A DNA stretch of 10,584 nt from Pseudomonadota bacterium (GCA_021823875.1 JAKAMD010000089.1:1-10584); one strand, 5' to 3'. Shown: positions 1 through 5,953, numbered from the stretch's first letter. Numbers and translations: made by a program. Notes: a model not told the origin generated them from the letters alone.

Positions 1-1317
1 CAGCTGTTCGATCTCCTCGCCGATGGCGCGCGCTTCTTCCTCCGAGTCCCAGCAGGAGGTGACGGTGACTTTCTCGCCCGGCACGTCCTCGGTGTGCAGC
101 GTCTTGCCGAGCCGGCCCTCGTTGTGGGCGATCAGATGGGAGGCCGCGGCGAGGATGTGGCCGGTGCTTCGATAATTTCGTTCAAGTCGCACAACTTTGG
201 CGCCTGGAAAATCGTGTTCAAAGCGCAGGATGTTGTCGACTTCCGCCCCGCGCCAGCCATAGATCGACTGGTCGTCATCGCCGACGCAGCAGATGTTTTT
301 CTTTTCTTTCTCCCCGTTCTTCTCTTCTGTCATCCCGGGGCGCGCCACACCCTCTTCTGTCATTCCGGGGCGCGCTTCATTTTCTTCTGTCATTCCGGGG
401 CCGGCCGAAGGCCGGAGCCCGGAATCCAGAGCCACATCGTCGGTGCCTTGCGCCCTGGATTCCGGACCCGCCGCTTCGCGGCGTCCCGGAATGACGGGAA
501 CGGAAGCCACCGGCTGCGCCAGCAGCCTGAGCCAGAGATACTGCGCCACGTTGGTGTCCTGGTACTCGTCCACCAGGATGAACTTGAACCGTTGCTGGTA
601 CTGCTTGAGCACGTCCGGGTGCTCGCGGAACAGGCGGATGCATTCCAGCAGCAGGTCGCCGAAATCGGCGGCGTTGAGCGTCTTCAGCCGCTCCTGGTAG
701 GCGGCGTAGAGCTTCTTGCCCTTGCCGTTGGCGAAACCGGCCGCCTCGCCGGCGGGCACCTGCTCGGGGGTGAGCCCGCGGTTCTTCCAGCCGTCGAGGA
801 TGGCGGCGAACACCCGCGCCGGCCAGCGCTTTTCGTCGAGCTTCTCGCTTTCCAGCAGCTGCTTGATCAGGCGGATCTGGTCGTCGACGTCGAGAATCGT
901 GAAATTCGACTTCAAACCGACCATTTCGGCGTGGCGGCGCAGGATTTTGACCCCGATCGCGTGGAAGGTGCCGAGCCACGGCATGCCCTCGACGACATGA
1001 CCGACCATATGGCCGATCCGTTCTTTCATTTCGCGGGCGGCTTTGTTGGTGAAAGTCACCGCCAGAATTTCGCCCGGCCGCGCCCGCCCGAGATTGAGGA
1101 TGTGTGCAATGCGAGTGGTCAACACCCGCGTCTTGCCGGTGCCGGCGCCGGCCAGCACCAGGACCGGCCCGTCCACGGTCTCGACCGCCTGCCGCTGTTC
1201 CGGGTTCAGATCGGCCAGATACGGCGCGCTGCGCGCACCCAAGGCGCGCGCGGCGATACCACCGGCGGCGGGTACGGGAGCCAGATCGGCGGGCTGGTGA
1301 CGCTTGGGTTCGGCCAT
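1..1317 (-). CDS. uvrD: UvrD/PcrA-type superfamily 1 DNA helicase, N-terminal 439 residues (runs off the window)
   Basis: ATP-dependent 3'-5' DNA helicase of the UvrD/Rep/PcrA family, which acts in nucleotide-excision and mismatch repair and in removing proteins from DNA. Motifs in order: Q-motif LNPEQRQAVE (about 37-46), Walker A GAGTGKT (57-63), motif Ia VTFTNKAAREMK, motif Ib GTFHAIG, Walker B/motif II VDEYQDTN (about 249-256), motif III VGDDDQSIYGWRG (about 345-357) and motif IV RNYRST. The C-terminal half lies left of position 1. The start is the only in-frame ATG after the upstream in-frame stop at 1480-1482; its ribosome site is weak. Oddly, about 70 residues (269-339) rich in PGMTEE repeats separate motifs II and III, where most relatives have a short loop; the DNA there is repeat-derived but the frame stays open. 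It lies 352 bases downstream of the cytochrome gene on the same strand and probably has its own promoter. Family assignment is firm; whether it is UvrD or PcrA by function is not resolved. Confidence 0.95.
   Translation of the reverse strand, partial: MAEPKRHQPADLAPVPAAGGIAARALGARSAPYLADLNPEQRQAVETVDGPVLVLAGAGTGKTRVLTTRIAHILNLGRARPGEILAVTFTNKAAREMKERIGHMVGHVVEGMPWLGTFHAIGVKILRRHAEMVGLKSNFTILDVDDQIRLIKQLLESEKLDEKRWPARVFAAILDGWKNRGLTPEQVPAGEAAGFANGKGKKLYAAYQERLKTLNAADFGDLLLECIRLFREHPDVLKQYQQRFKFILVDEYQDTNVAQYLWLRLLAQPVASVPVIPGRREAAGPESRAQGTDDVALDSGLRPSAGPGMTEENEARPGMTEEGVARPGMTEEKNGEKEKKNICCVGDDDQSIYGWRGAEVDNILRFEHDFPGAKVVRLERNYRSTGHILAAASHLIAHNEGRLGKTLHTEDVPGEKVTVTSCWDSEEEARAIGEEIEQL
302..513. 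repeat. Repeat-derived insert inside the uvrD coding region
   Basis: This block interrupts the helicase gene between motif II and motif III. Its left part holds tandem 30-base units starting near 322, 352 and 382, each beginning TCTTCTGTCAT(T/C)CCGGGG. Its right part (389-495) is a composite palindrome. The outer arms are GTCATTCCGGG (389-399) and TCCCGGAATGAC (484-495), and the inner arms are CCCGGAATCCAG (418-429) and CTGGATTCCGG (455-465). Each half has its own small hairpin (GCCGGCCGAAGGCCGG and GCCGCTTCGCGGC). The CATTCCGGG...CCCGGAATCCAG pattern resembles palindromic repeats I remember from between genes in Bradyrhizobium-like genomes; copy number here is not checked. The 30-base period equals ten codons, so unit gain or loss keeps the frame. 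Confidence 0.85.
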
Positions 1318-1348
1318 CTCTATGGGCGTGACGCTCGTGTTCGGCCAT
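1296..1348 (-). repeat. Diverged 31-base tandem duplication at the uvrD start
   Basis: Two near-identical segments end at 1317 and 1348, 31 bases apart. Read on the minus strand, both begin ATGGCCGAAC, and about 20 of 22 bases match through GTCAC. A shorter third copy of the start motif, ATGGCCGATC, begins at 1372. Because 31 is not a multiple of three, the upstream ATGs are out of frame with the helicase. This leaves the ATG at 1317 as the start but creates two competing start-like sites. Confidence 0.6.
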
Positions 1349-1669
1349 CGCCATGGACTGGTGATCGGCCATCTGATTCTTCTTCTACGGCAAAGATGGC
1401 ATCCATGCGCCTCAATTGGGAGGGGCCAGTCACCGTCTCGTCCGCATCTTCCTACCGATTTGGCGGTGATTTCCGCAACTTAAGAGCAAGTCAGGGGGCC
1501 CTGCCGCTCGGGGACAAAGTGGCCCCTCTCATCGGCACTGGCCAAGACAGTGTCGGACTGGCGGTTGCCTTACTGGCAATGACACGCTTCAACGCCGGCG
1601 GTGCCGCAATTAGCCAATCGCCGGTTTCCCGGCGGACGCTTCGACTGCGGCGCTGCCGCTTTGACGCCG
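1318..1669. other. Intergenic region between the cytochrome and uvrD genes
   Basis: These 352 bases hold no gene I recognise. The uvrD reading frame is closed by a stop at 1480-1482, so the gene does not extend further. The region probably contains the uvrD promoter, but no convincing -35/-10 pair stands out. A perfect 6-base-pair stem with a four-base loop, CGCCGGTTTCCCGGCG (1619-1634), lies about 36 bases after the cytochrome stop on the minus strand. It is not followed by a T-run, so it is at best a weak terminator or RNA-stabilising hairpin. Open plus-strand frames crossing here look like high-GC artefacts. Confidence 0.5.
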
Positions 1670-3745
1670 TCAGTATCGCGCGTCAGCCGGCTTCTTGTCT
1701 TTCGGCCAATCGTTCACCTTGGGCGGGAAGTCCGGGCGCGGCTGATGCGAAAAGTACGCCGCAACATCGACCGCTTCTTGATCCGACAGTCCGCCTTGCC
1801 CGAGCGGGAATTGATCGCGATAGCCAATCGGCATGTTTTGCTTGACGAAGGCCGCCGCCGTATAGGTGCGCGCCATTCCGGCGCCGATGTTGAACGATTG
1901 ATCGCCCCAGAGCGGCGGGTAGATGAAACGGCCGTCGGCCTGCTTCAAACCTTCGCCGTCGCGGCCGTGGCAGGCGGCGCATTGTTGCGCATAAATCCGC
2001 TTGCCGTTTTCCAGATCCGGCTTGATGGCCATGCTGACCTTGCCGACGCCGCGGCCGGCAACCTTGTCTTGCGGCTTGGTGTCCCTCTTCATCCAGTCGA
2101 AATACGCCACCATTGCTTTCAGGTCGGCTGAGTCGGCCGCCAGCGCCTTGCCGTGCATGGATCGCAGGAAGCATCCGTTGATACGATCTTCGATCGTGAT
2201 GACGCGGCCTGCCCGCGGCGCATAGCTGGGGAAGAAGGCCGACACACCAACGAAGGGCGAGCCATCGGCGACCGTTCCGGCGTTGAGATGGCAGCTTGTG
2301 CAATTCAACGCGTCGCCAACATTGTTTGGCAGCAGGGTGCTCGATTCAAGATGGAGCCGCATGCCGCGCACAAGCTGCTGCGCATTGGGGCGGGCCAGCA
2401 TATCGGCGAAACGCGGTGTATCGAATTTGGAGGTATCCGTGACTTTGACGTTGAGCTCAGCCCGCATCTTCGCGACATCATTGGCGGCGAGCGGCTTGGT
2501 GACGTGCCCCCATTCGGTTCGAACGAAATTCAGAATCTCCGAGATCTCCCGATCGGACAAGCGGGCGAAGCCCGGCATGGTGAAGACGCGCCGGTGAGCG
2601 GCAGTTTCCGGCGTTTTCCAGCCAGTCAGTGCGACATGCAGCAGCGGCGTCGGATCGGCCGAAGCAACGGTTTGATTATTGGCGAGCGGCGGGAATATCT
2701 CGCTCACGCCCTTGCCGTCCTGCCGATGGCAGTCAACGCAGAACTGGACATAGCCCAATCCGCCGCGCGTCGAAAACAGATCGGCGGGAATCGCATCGGC
2801 GACCCGTGCGGGCGCCGGCGGCATCGCGATGTCATCTGTGCCCGGCGGTAGCGATTTCAGGTAAGTGGCGACGGCCAACAGATCGGCATCGGTAAAATTC
2901 TGCGTGCTGCGGTGAATCACCTCGACCATGCTGCCGGTGACCGTACCGAACGCGCCTTGCCCGGTTTTCAGTACGCGTACCGTGTCTTCAACGGTCCACA
3001 GGTTGCGCAGACTAAGGGCGCGCCAAGCCTCCAGCGTCTGGCCCGCAAGGTAATATCTGCCGTTGGAGCCGGCGTCGCTCATCGCCTTCTCCTGATAAGC
3101 GATGCCGCGCGGCGTGTGGCACGAGCCGCAATGCCCTAGGCCTTGGACAATATAGGCCCCGCGGTTCCAAACGGCGCTCTTCTTGGGGTCGGGTTTGAAC
3201 GCGTCGCCTTCAAGAAATACCCAATTCCAGGGCGACAAGCCCCAGCGCATGCTGTACGGCCAGCGCATGTCGGAAGGTTTGTTGCGCTCGTGAACCGGCA
3301 GGACGCCATGCTGAAGATAGGCGTACAGCGCGCGCATGTCGTCGTCGCTGATCTTGCTGTAGGACGGATACGGCATCGCGGGATACAGATTGTGCCCGTC
3401 GGCTGCGACGCCGTGGCGCATGACGCGTTCGAATTGTTCGAACGAATACCTCCCGATTCCGGTCTCGCGATCCGGTGTGATATTGGTCGAATAGACGGTG
3501 CCCATGGGCGTGACGAGCGCGCGTCCGCCGGCCATGGCGGCGCCCTTGTCCGCGGTGTGGCAAGCGACGCAATCGCCGAGCAGCGAGACATATTTGCCGT
3601 GCGCGATGAGTGCGGCGCGCTGCTCCGCAGCGGACGATGCGGGCCCGGCATTTTTTGCAGTTGTGGCTATTTCACTTGCGTGAGCGCTGTAGCTCAGAAG
3701 CAGGACTGCGCCCAGGACGGCTCCCAAGCGATTTAGCGTGCGCAT
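1670..3745 (-). CDS. Secreted pentaheme c-type cytochrome: AdhB-like triheme region fused to a TsdA-like diheme region
   Basis: Periplasmic or membrane-facing electron-transfer protein of 691 residues. The ATG at 3745 is chosen over 3784 because AAAGG lies 8 bases upstream and it opens directly on a signal peptide (MRTLNRLGAVLGAVLLLSYSAHA, cleavage near residue 23). Five CXXCH heme sites are visible: CVACH (59), CGSCH (206), CVDCH (336), CTSCH (482) and CAACH (589). Residues about 45-410 follow the triheme cytochrome subunit of alcohol/gluconate dehydrogenases (STNITPDRETGIGRYS, YPAMPYPSYSKI, GLGHCGSCHTPR, STQNFTDADL). Residues about 450-691 resemble thiosulfate dehydrogenase TsdA: PFVGVSAFFPSY, then DRINGCFLRSM with Cys525 as a candidate axial ligand, and QNMP with Met638, 45 residues after the fifth heme histidine. 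AdhB-like proteins usually end near 400-480 residues, so this is a fusion. No catalytic dehydrogenase subunit is adjacent. Heme binding is certain; substrate, and whether the TsdA part is catalytic, is inference. Confidence 0.9.
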   Translation of the reverse strand: MRTLNRLGAVLGAVLLLSYSAHASEIATTAKNAGPASSAAEQRAALIAHGKYVSLLGDCVACHTADKGAAMAGGRALVTPMGTVYSTNITPDRETGIGRYSFEQFERVMRHGVAADGHNLYPAMPYPSYSKISDDDMRALYAYLQHGVLPVHERNKPSDMRWPYSMRWGLSPWNWVFLEGDAFKPDPKKSAVWNRGAYIVQGLGHCGSCHTPRGIAYQEKAMSDAGSNGRYYLAGQTLEAWRALSLRNLWTVEDTVRVLKTGQGAFGTVTGSMVEVIHRSTQNFTDADLLAVATYLKSLPPGTDDIAMPPAPARVADAIPADLFSTRGGLGYVQFCVDCHRQDGKGVSEIFPPLANNQTVASADPTPLLHVALTGWKTPETAAHRRVFTMPGFARLSDREISEILNFVRTEWGHVTKPLAANDVAKMRAELNVKVTDTSKFDTPRFADMLARPNAQQLVRGMRLHLESSTLLPNNVGDALNCTSCHLNAGTVADGSPFVGVSAFFPSYAPRAGRVITIEDRINGCFLRSMHGKALAADSADLKAMVAYFDWMKRDTKPQDKVAGRGVGKVSMAIKPDLENGKRIYAQQCAACHGRDGEGLKQADGRFIYPPLWGDQSFNIGAGMARTYTAAAFVKQNMPIGYRDQFPLGQGGLSDQEAVDVAAYFSHQPRPDFPPKVNDWPKDKKPADARY

Positions 3746-3910
3746 GGGTAAACCTTTCAAGAAGCTTTTGAAAGCTGCTCGCATGACTGAAGAAAAATGT
3801 CATTGAGGCAGGTCAACACGGAACATGGCGACCGCGCTGCGCATCACCGCTGCGCCGCGCCGGTTGTACCCGGGTGCGGCTTTACGTCTGCGGTACAATT
3901 ATTTTCGTGA

Positions 3911-3931
3911 GTGACAAATCGCGTGTGACAA
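3911..3931. promoter_or_regulatory. Direct repeat GTGACAA upstream of the cytochrome gene
   Basis: GTGACAA occurs at 3911-3917 and 3925-3931, a 14-base period, in the gap between the thioesterase stop and the cytochrome start. On the minus strand it reads TTGTCAC-N7-TTGTCAC about 165 bases before the cytochrome ATG. It could be an operator or part of the cytochrome promoter (TTGTCA resembles a -35 box), but no matched -10 is clear. Confidence 0.3.
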
Positions 3932-3957
3932 TAAGGCGCGGCATTGCGGCCCGCGCC
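3929..3957 (-). terminator. Probable terminator of the thioesterase gene
   Basis: On the minus strand GGCGCGG (3957-3951) pairs with CCGCGCC (3941-3935) across a nine-base loop, followed by TTATTGT. The stem starts inside the stop codon of the thioesterase. The GC stem followed by a T-rich stretch fits a modest intrinsic terminator separating this transcript from the cytochrome gene. Confidence 0.55.
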
Positions 3958-4466
3958 TACGCGTTCTTCGGCATGGTGATCCGCCGCCCGACCGCTTCCG
4001 GCACCGGCAGACGGCTGTGCGACGCTTTCATCGCCGCCAGCGAACGCATGACCGCGTCGGGAAACGGCGCCACTTTCTTGGCGGTCATGTCGACATGCAG
4101 CGTCATATTCTCGGAGGTGGCCGAGACCCAGCCTTCGGTGGCGTGGAACAGTTGCTCGAAATAATGGATGCGCTTGGCGTCGTAGTCGAGAAGCTGGAAG
4201 GTTACCCGCACCGGATCGCCTTCCTTGATCTCGCGCAGATAGCGCACATGCACTTCGGCGGTGAAGGTCGAATGCTTGTGCCGCTTGAGATAATCGTAGC
4301 CGATGCCGATCAGCTCATAGGCCTCGTCCACCGCGCGGTCGAACAGCACATTGTAATAGGCCATGTTGAGATGGCCGTTGTAGTCGATCCATTGCGGCTC
4401 GACCCGCATCAGCGAGGAAACGAAAGGCGCAAAGAAGACCGGATCGGGATCGTTGCGGTCGAGCAT
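3957..4466 (-). CDS. Acyl-CoA thioesterase, 4HBT/YbgC-like hotdog family
   Basis: A 169-residue single-domain hotdog protein, expected to hydrolyse an acyl-CoA thioester in the cytoplasm. The signature is WIDYNGHLNMAYYNVLFDRA (residues 26-45), in which Asp28 matches the conserved aspartate of the 4-hydroxybenzoyl-CoA thioesterase/YbgC fold. It is followed by STFTAEVHVRYLREIKEGDPV, the usual central strand segment. Length fits a one-domain thioesterase. The ATG at 4466 is the most upstream in frame but has only a weak Shine-Dalgarno; Met20 would be too short to keep the N-terminal strand comfortably. It lies 87 bases after the D-2-hydroxyacid dehydrogenase on the same strand, so co-transcription is likely. 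The closest family members I recall in Rhizobiales are thioesterases linked to betaine/carnitine or hydroxyacyl-CoA catabolism, but the sequence alone does not fix the substrate. Confidence 0.85.
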   Translation of the reverse strand: MLDRNDPDPVFFAPFVSSLMRVEPQWIDYNGHLNMAYYNVLFDRAVDEAYELIGIGYDYLKRHKHSTFTAEVHVRYLREIKEGDPVRVTFQLLDYDAKRIHYFEQLFHATEGWVSATSENMTLHVDMTAKKVAPFPDAVMRSLAAMKASHSRLPVPEAVGRRITMPKNA

Positions 4467-4467
4467 C

Positions 4468-4518
4468 TCAGAATCTTACTCGTTCGCTCGGTGCATCCTT
4501 CGCATTTTCCTTGCGCAT
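4468..4518 (-). other. Possible 16-codon leader ORF before the thioesterase
   Basis: An ATG at 4518, lying inside the palindromic repeat, opens a 16-residue frame (MRKENAKDAPSERVRF). It stops at 4470-4468, one base before the thioesterase ATG at 4466. A GGATAAG lies just upstream. The TGA-G-ATG junction is the arrangement that would allow translational coupling. It is short enough to be chance, and no homology is claimed. Confidence 0.2.
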
Positions 4519-4560
4519 GATCTTATCCGAAAACCGGTTCCCACTTTTCGGGATCATGCG
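4514..4560. repeat. Rhizobiales-type palindromic intergenic repeat
   Basis: The outer arms CGCATGATC (4514-4522) and GATCATGCG (4552-4560) are perfect inverted repeats. The inner arms CGAAAA and TTTTCG surround a CCGGTTCCCAC loop. The element strongly resembles a repeat I remember as abundant between genes in Bradyrhizobium and related genomes (GCATGATCCCGAAAAGTGGG...); its copy number in this genome is not checked. It overlaps the end of the D-2-hydroxyacid dehydrogenase, so the final Ala codon and TGA stop fall within the repeat. As RNA it would fold into a long stem between the two minus-strand genes and could stabilise or attenuate the transcript. Confidence 0.85.
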
Positions 4561-5513
4561 CTGATCGGATACACCGCCTTTTCGCCGCTGAGCACGCGCG
4601 CCACGTCGGCGGCGCATTTGCGCTGCAGCTCGTTGAGCGCCTCGATCGAGTAGAACGCCGTGTGCGGCGTGATGATCACGTTGTCGCGCCCGAGCAGTTT
4701 GGAATCCTTGTCGAGCGGCTCGACCGTAACCACGTCGAGCGCGGCGCCGCCGACCTGGCCGGCATCGAGCGCGGCGATCAACGCCGGCTCGTCAATCAAC
4801 GGCCCGCGCGCGGTGTTCACGATGTAGACGCCCTTCTTCATCTTGCCGAAGGCGTCAGCGTTCAAGAGGCCACGTGTCTGCGGCGTGAGCGGCGCGTGCA
4901 CCGAGACATAGTCTGAACGCTTGTACAGCGTGTCGAGGTCGACGCTTTCCACGCCGGTGTCCGCGAACAGCTTTTTGTCGCAGTAGGGATCGTAGGCGAT
5001 CACCTCCATGCCAAAGGCCTTGGCCTTGGGCACCACAAGCCGCGGAATGTGGCCAAAGCCGAGCAGACCGAGCACCGTGCCGGTAATGCGTGTGATCGGT
5101 TTTACCGCCGGCATCTCCCAGCGGCCGGCCTGCACCAGCCGGTTGGCGAGCGGGATCTTGCGGATCAGCGACAGCAGCAACGCCACGGTGTGGTCGGACA
5201 CTTCGTGGATGCAGTAGTCGGGCACGTAATTGACCGCGATGCCTTTCTCCTTGCAGGTCGGTAGGTCGATATTGTCGACGCCGAGACCGAAGCGGCCGAT
5301 CGCCTTGCAATTGGTGAGCTGCAGCAGCAGGTCGCGCGGCAGCTTGGCATAGGTGACCAGGATGGCATCGGCGTCCTTGGCCACCGCTAAAATGTCGTCC
5401 CCGCCCGTGCTCTTCGACATGCGAATGGTCGGATTGAGGCGCGCGAGTTCGCCGAGCGCCGGATCGAGGTTGCCAAATATGTTTTCGGTGATTGCGATGA
5501 TGGGGCCGGCCAT
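4554..5513 (-). CDS. NAD(P)-dependent D-2-hydroxyacid dehydrogenase (D-isomer specific, CtBP/SerA-like, no ACT domain)
   Basis: A 319-residue cytoplasmic oxidoreductase that interconverts 2-keto acids and D-2-hydroxyacids. The ATG at 5513 has GGAG 8 bases upstream and starts with the normal first strand (GPIIAITENIFG); the frame runs back to 5645, but the extra 44 residues look non-coding. Substrate-domain motif GRFGLGVDNIDL (73-84) and Rossmann segment LGLLGFGHIPRLV (148-160) with Asp175 closing the nucleotide fold (AYDPY) are present. So are catalytic Arg236 (NTARGPLIDE), Glu265 (VEPL) and His284 (TPHTAFYS). The third glycine of the usual GxGxxG is Pro157. Length matches family members without an ACT domain, so serine biosynthesis by a full SerA is unlikely. 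It is followed by the thioesterase on the same strand, with the palindromic repeat supplying the stop. Substrate is unknown. Confidence 0.9.
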   Translation of the reverse strand: MAGPIIAITENIFGNLDPALGELARLNPTIRMSKSTGGDDILAVAKDADAILVTYAKLPRDLLLQLTNCKAIGRFGLGVDNIDLPTCKEKGIAVNYVPDYCIHEVSDHTVALLLSLIRKIPLANRLVQAGRWEMPAVKPITRITGTVLGLLGFGHIPRLVVPKAKAFGMEVIAYDPYCDKKLFADTGVESVDLDTLYKRSDYVSVHAPLTPQTRGLLNADAFGKMKKGVYIVNTARGPLIDEPALIAALDAGQVGGAALDVVTVEPLDKDSKLLGRDNVIITPHTAFYSIEALNELQRKCAADVARVLSGEKAVYPISA

Positions 5514-5645
5514 TGTCGTCACTCCAAGCTCGAACCAGGGTGGGTGCGGGCGGACCCTACGCCAGCCGGAGGGCGCCCGTCCACCGTACGGTTCCACGAT
5601 CGGCCATGCACAAAAAACGATGCTTGGTCCGAGACTTGCAAGCAA

Positions 5646-5661
5646 TTAACCAAACATTAAC
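5646..5661 (+). promoter_or_regulatory. CtrA-type binding box
   Basis: TTAACCAAACATTAAC matches the alphaproteobacterial CtrA consensus TTAA-N7-TTAAC exactly. It lies 59 bases before the small peptide start at 5721 and 132 bases before the divergent dehydrogenase start. This AT-rich stretch stands out in a GC-rich window. CtrA usually activates when its box overlaps the -35 region, so the plus-strand peptide gene is the more natural target, but the sequence does not settle which gene it controls. Confidence 0.55.
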
Positions 5662-5720
5662 GATATCTGCACCGGCCTGGCAGACTCAGCTATCGTGCCT
5701 CCAAAATAAGGAGGCTGAGC

Positions 5721-5855
5721 ATGCTCAACACGCTTGCTCGCGGAATGTATCTGTTCCTGCTGGCGATGATGCTCGTCAGCTGGGCGATGACGACCAGCAA
5801 GGGCGACGCCGCGCAACCGAAGGCGAATTCCGCGGTCGTCTATATGTTTTCGTGA
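5721..5855 (+). CDS. Small single-pass membrane peptide, 44 residues
   Basis: I do not recognise this peptide. The start has an ideal Shine-Dalgarno (AAGGAGG, six bases before ATG), the strongest in the window. Residues 1-7 (MLNTLAR) carry a positive charge, residues about 8-23 (GMYLFLLAMMLVSWAM) form one hydrophobic helix, and a polar tail (TTSKGDAAQPKANS) leads to a short hydrophobic end (AVVYMFS). The charge pattern suggests an N-in, tail-out membrane peptide, or a small protein with an uncleaved signal anchor. It is a monocistronic unit: a CtrA-type box lies upstream, and a strong hairpin followed by TTT starts 8 bases after its stop. Flanking genes are a D-2-hydroxyacid dehydrogenase (divergent) and an FAD oxidase (downstream). 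That it is a real gene is well supported by its signals; function is unknown. Confidence 0.7.
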   Translation: MLNTLARGMYLFLLAMMLVSWAMTTSKGDAAQPKANSAVVYMFS

Positions 5856-5862
5856 GGTGTAC

Positions 5863-5893
5863 TGCTGCGCAGGCCTAAGCCCGCGCAGCATTT
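5863..5893 (+). terminator. Intrinsic terminator of the small peptide gene
   Basis: TGCTGCGC (5863-5870) pairs perfectly with GCGCAGCA (5883-5890). An inner GGC/GCC pairing across one A-C mismatch and a CTAA tetraloop extend the stem. TTT follows directly. It sits 8 bases after the stop at 5855. Confidence 0.75.
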
Positions 5894-5953
5894 CCGCGCC
5901 TGATCGGCTCTGCTAACGTCCGGCCGCAAAAGGACAGTGCAGAGGATTTGCCG

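Noticed and set aside
322..420. CRISPR-like array in the 30-base repeats within uvrD
   Set aside because: There are no spacers of uniform length; the units are contiguous, coding, and merge into a palindromic element.
377..1372. Minus-strand open frame of 331 codons starting at 1372
   Set aside because: It is the out-of-frame reading of uvrD (Arg-rich, no motifs) that begins at one of the duplicated ATG sites.
1619..1634. Perfect hairpin after the cytochrome gene as a terminator
   Set aside because: The stem is only 6 base pairs and no T-run follows on the minus strand, so I describe it within the intergenic entry and do not call it a terminator.
94..1845. Long plus-strand open frame (583 codons) opposite uvrD and the intergenic region
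   Set aside because: It runs antisense to a clear helicase with all its motifs, crosses an intergenic gap and the cytochrome 3' end, and has low-complexity composition without recognisable domains; it is a high-GC shadow frame.
2153..2851. Plus-strand open frame of 232 codons
   Set aside because: It is antisense to the pentaheme cytochrome, whose heme motifs and signal peptide show the true frame.
3746..3784. Upstream ATG at 3784 for the cytochrome
   Set aside because: It has no Shine-Dalgarno and would place 13 residues before a standard signal peptide that starts at the ATG at 3745, which has AAAGG upstream.
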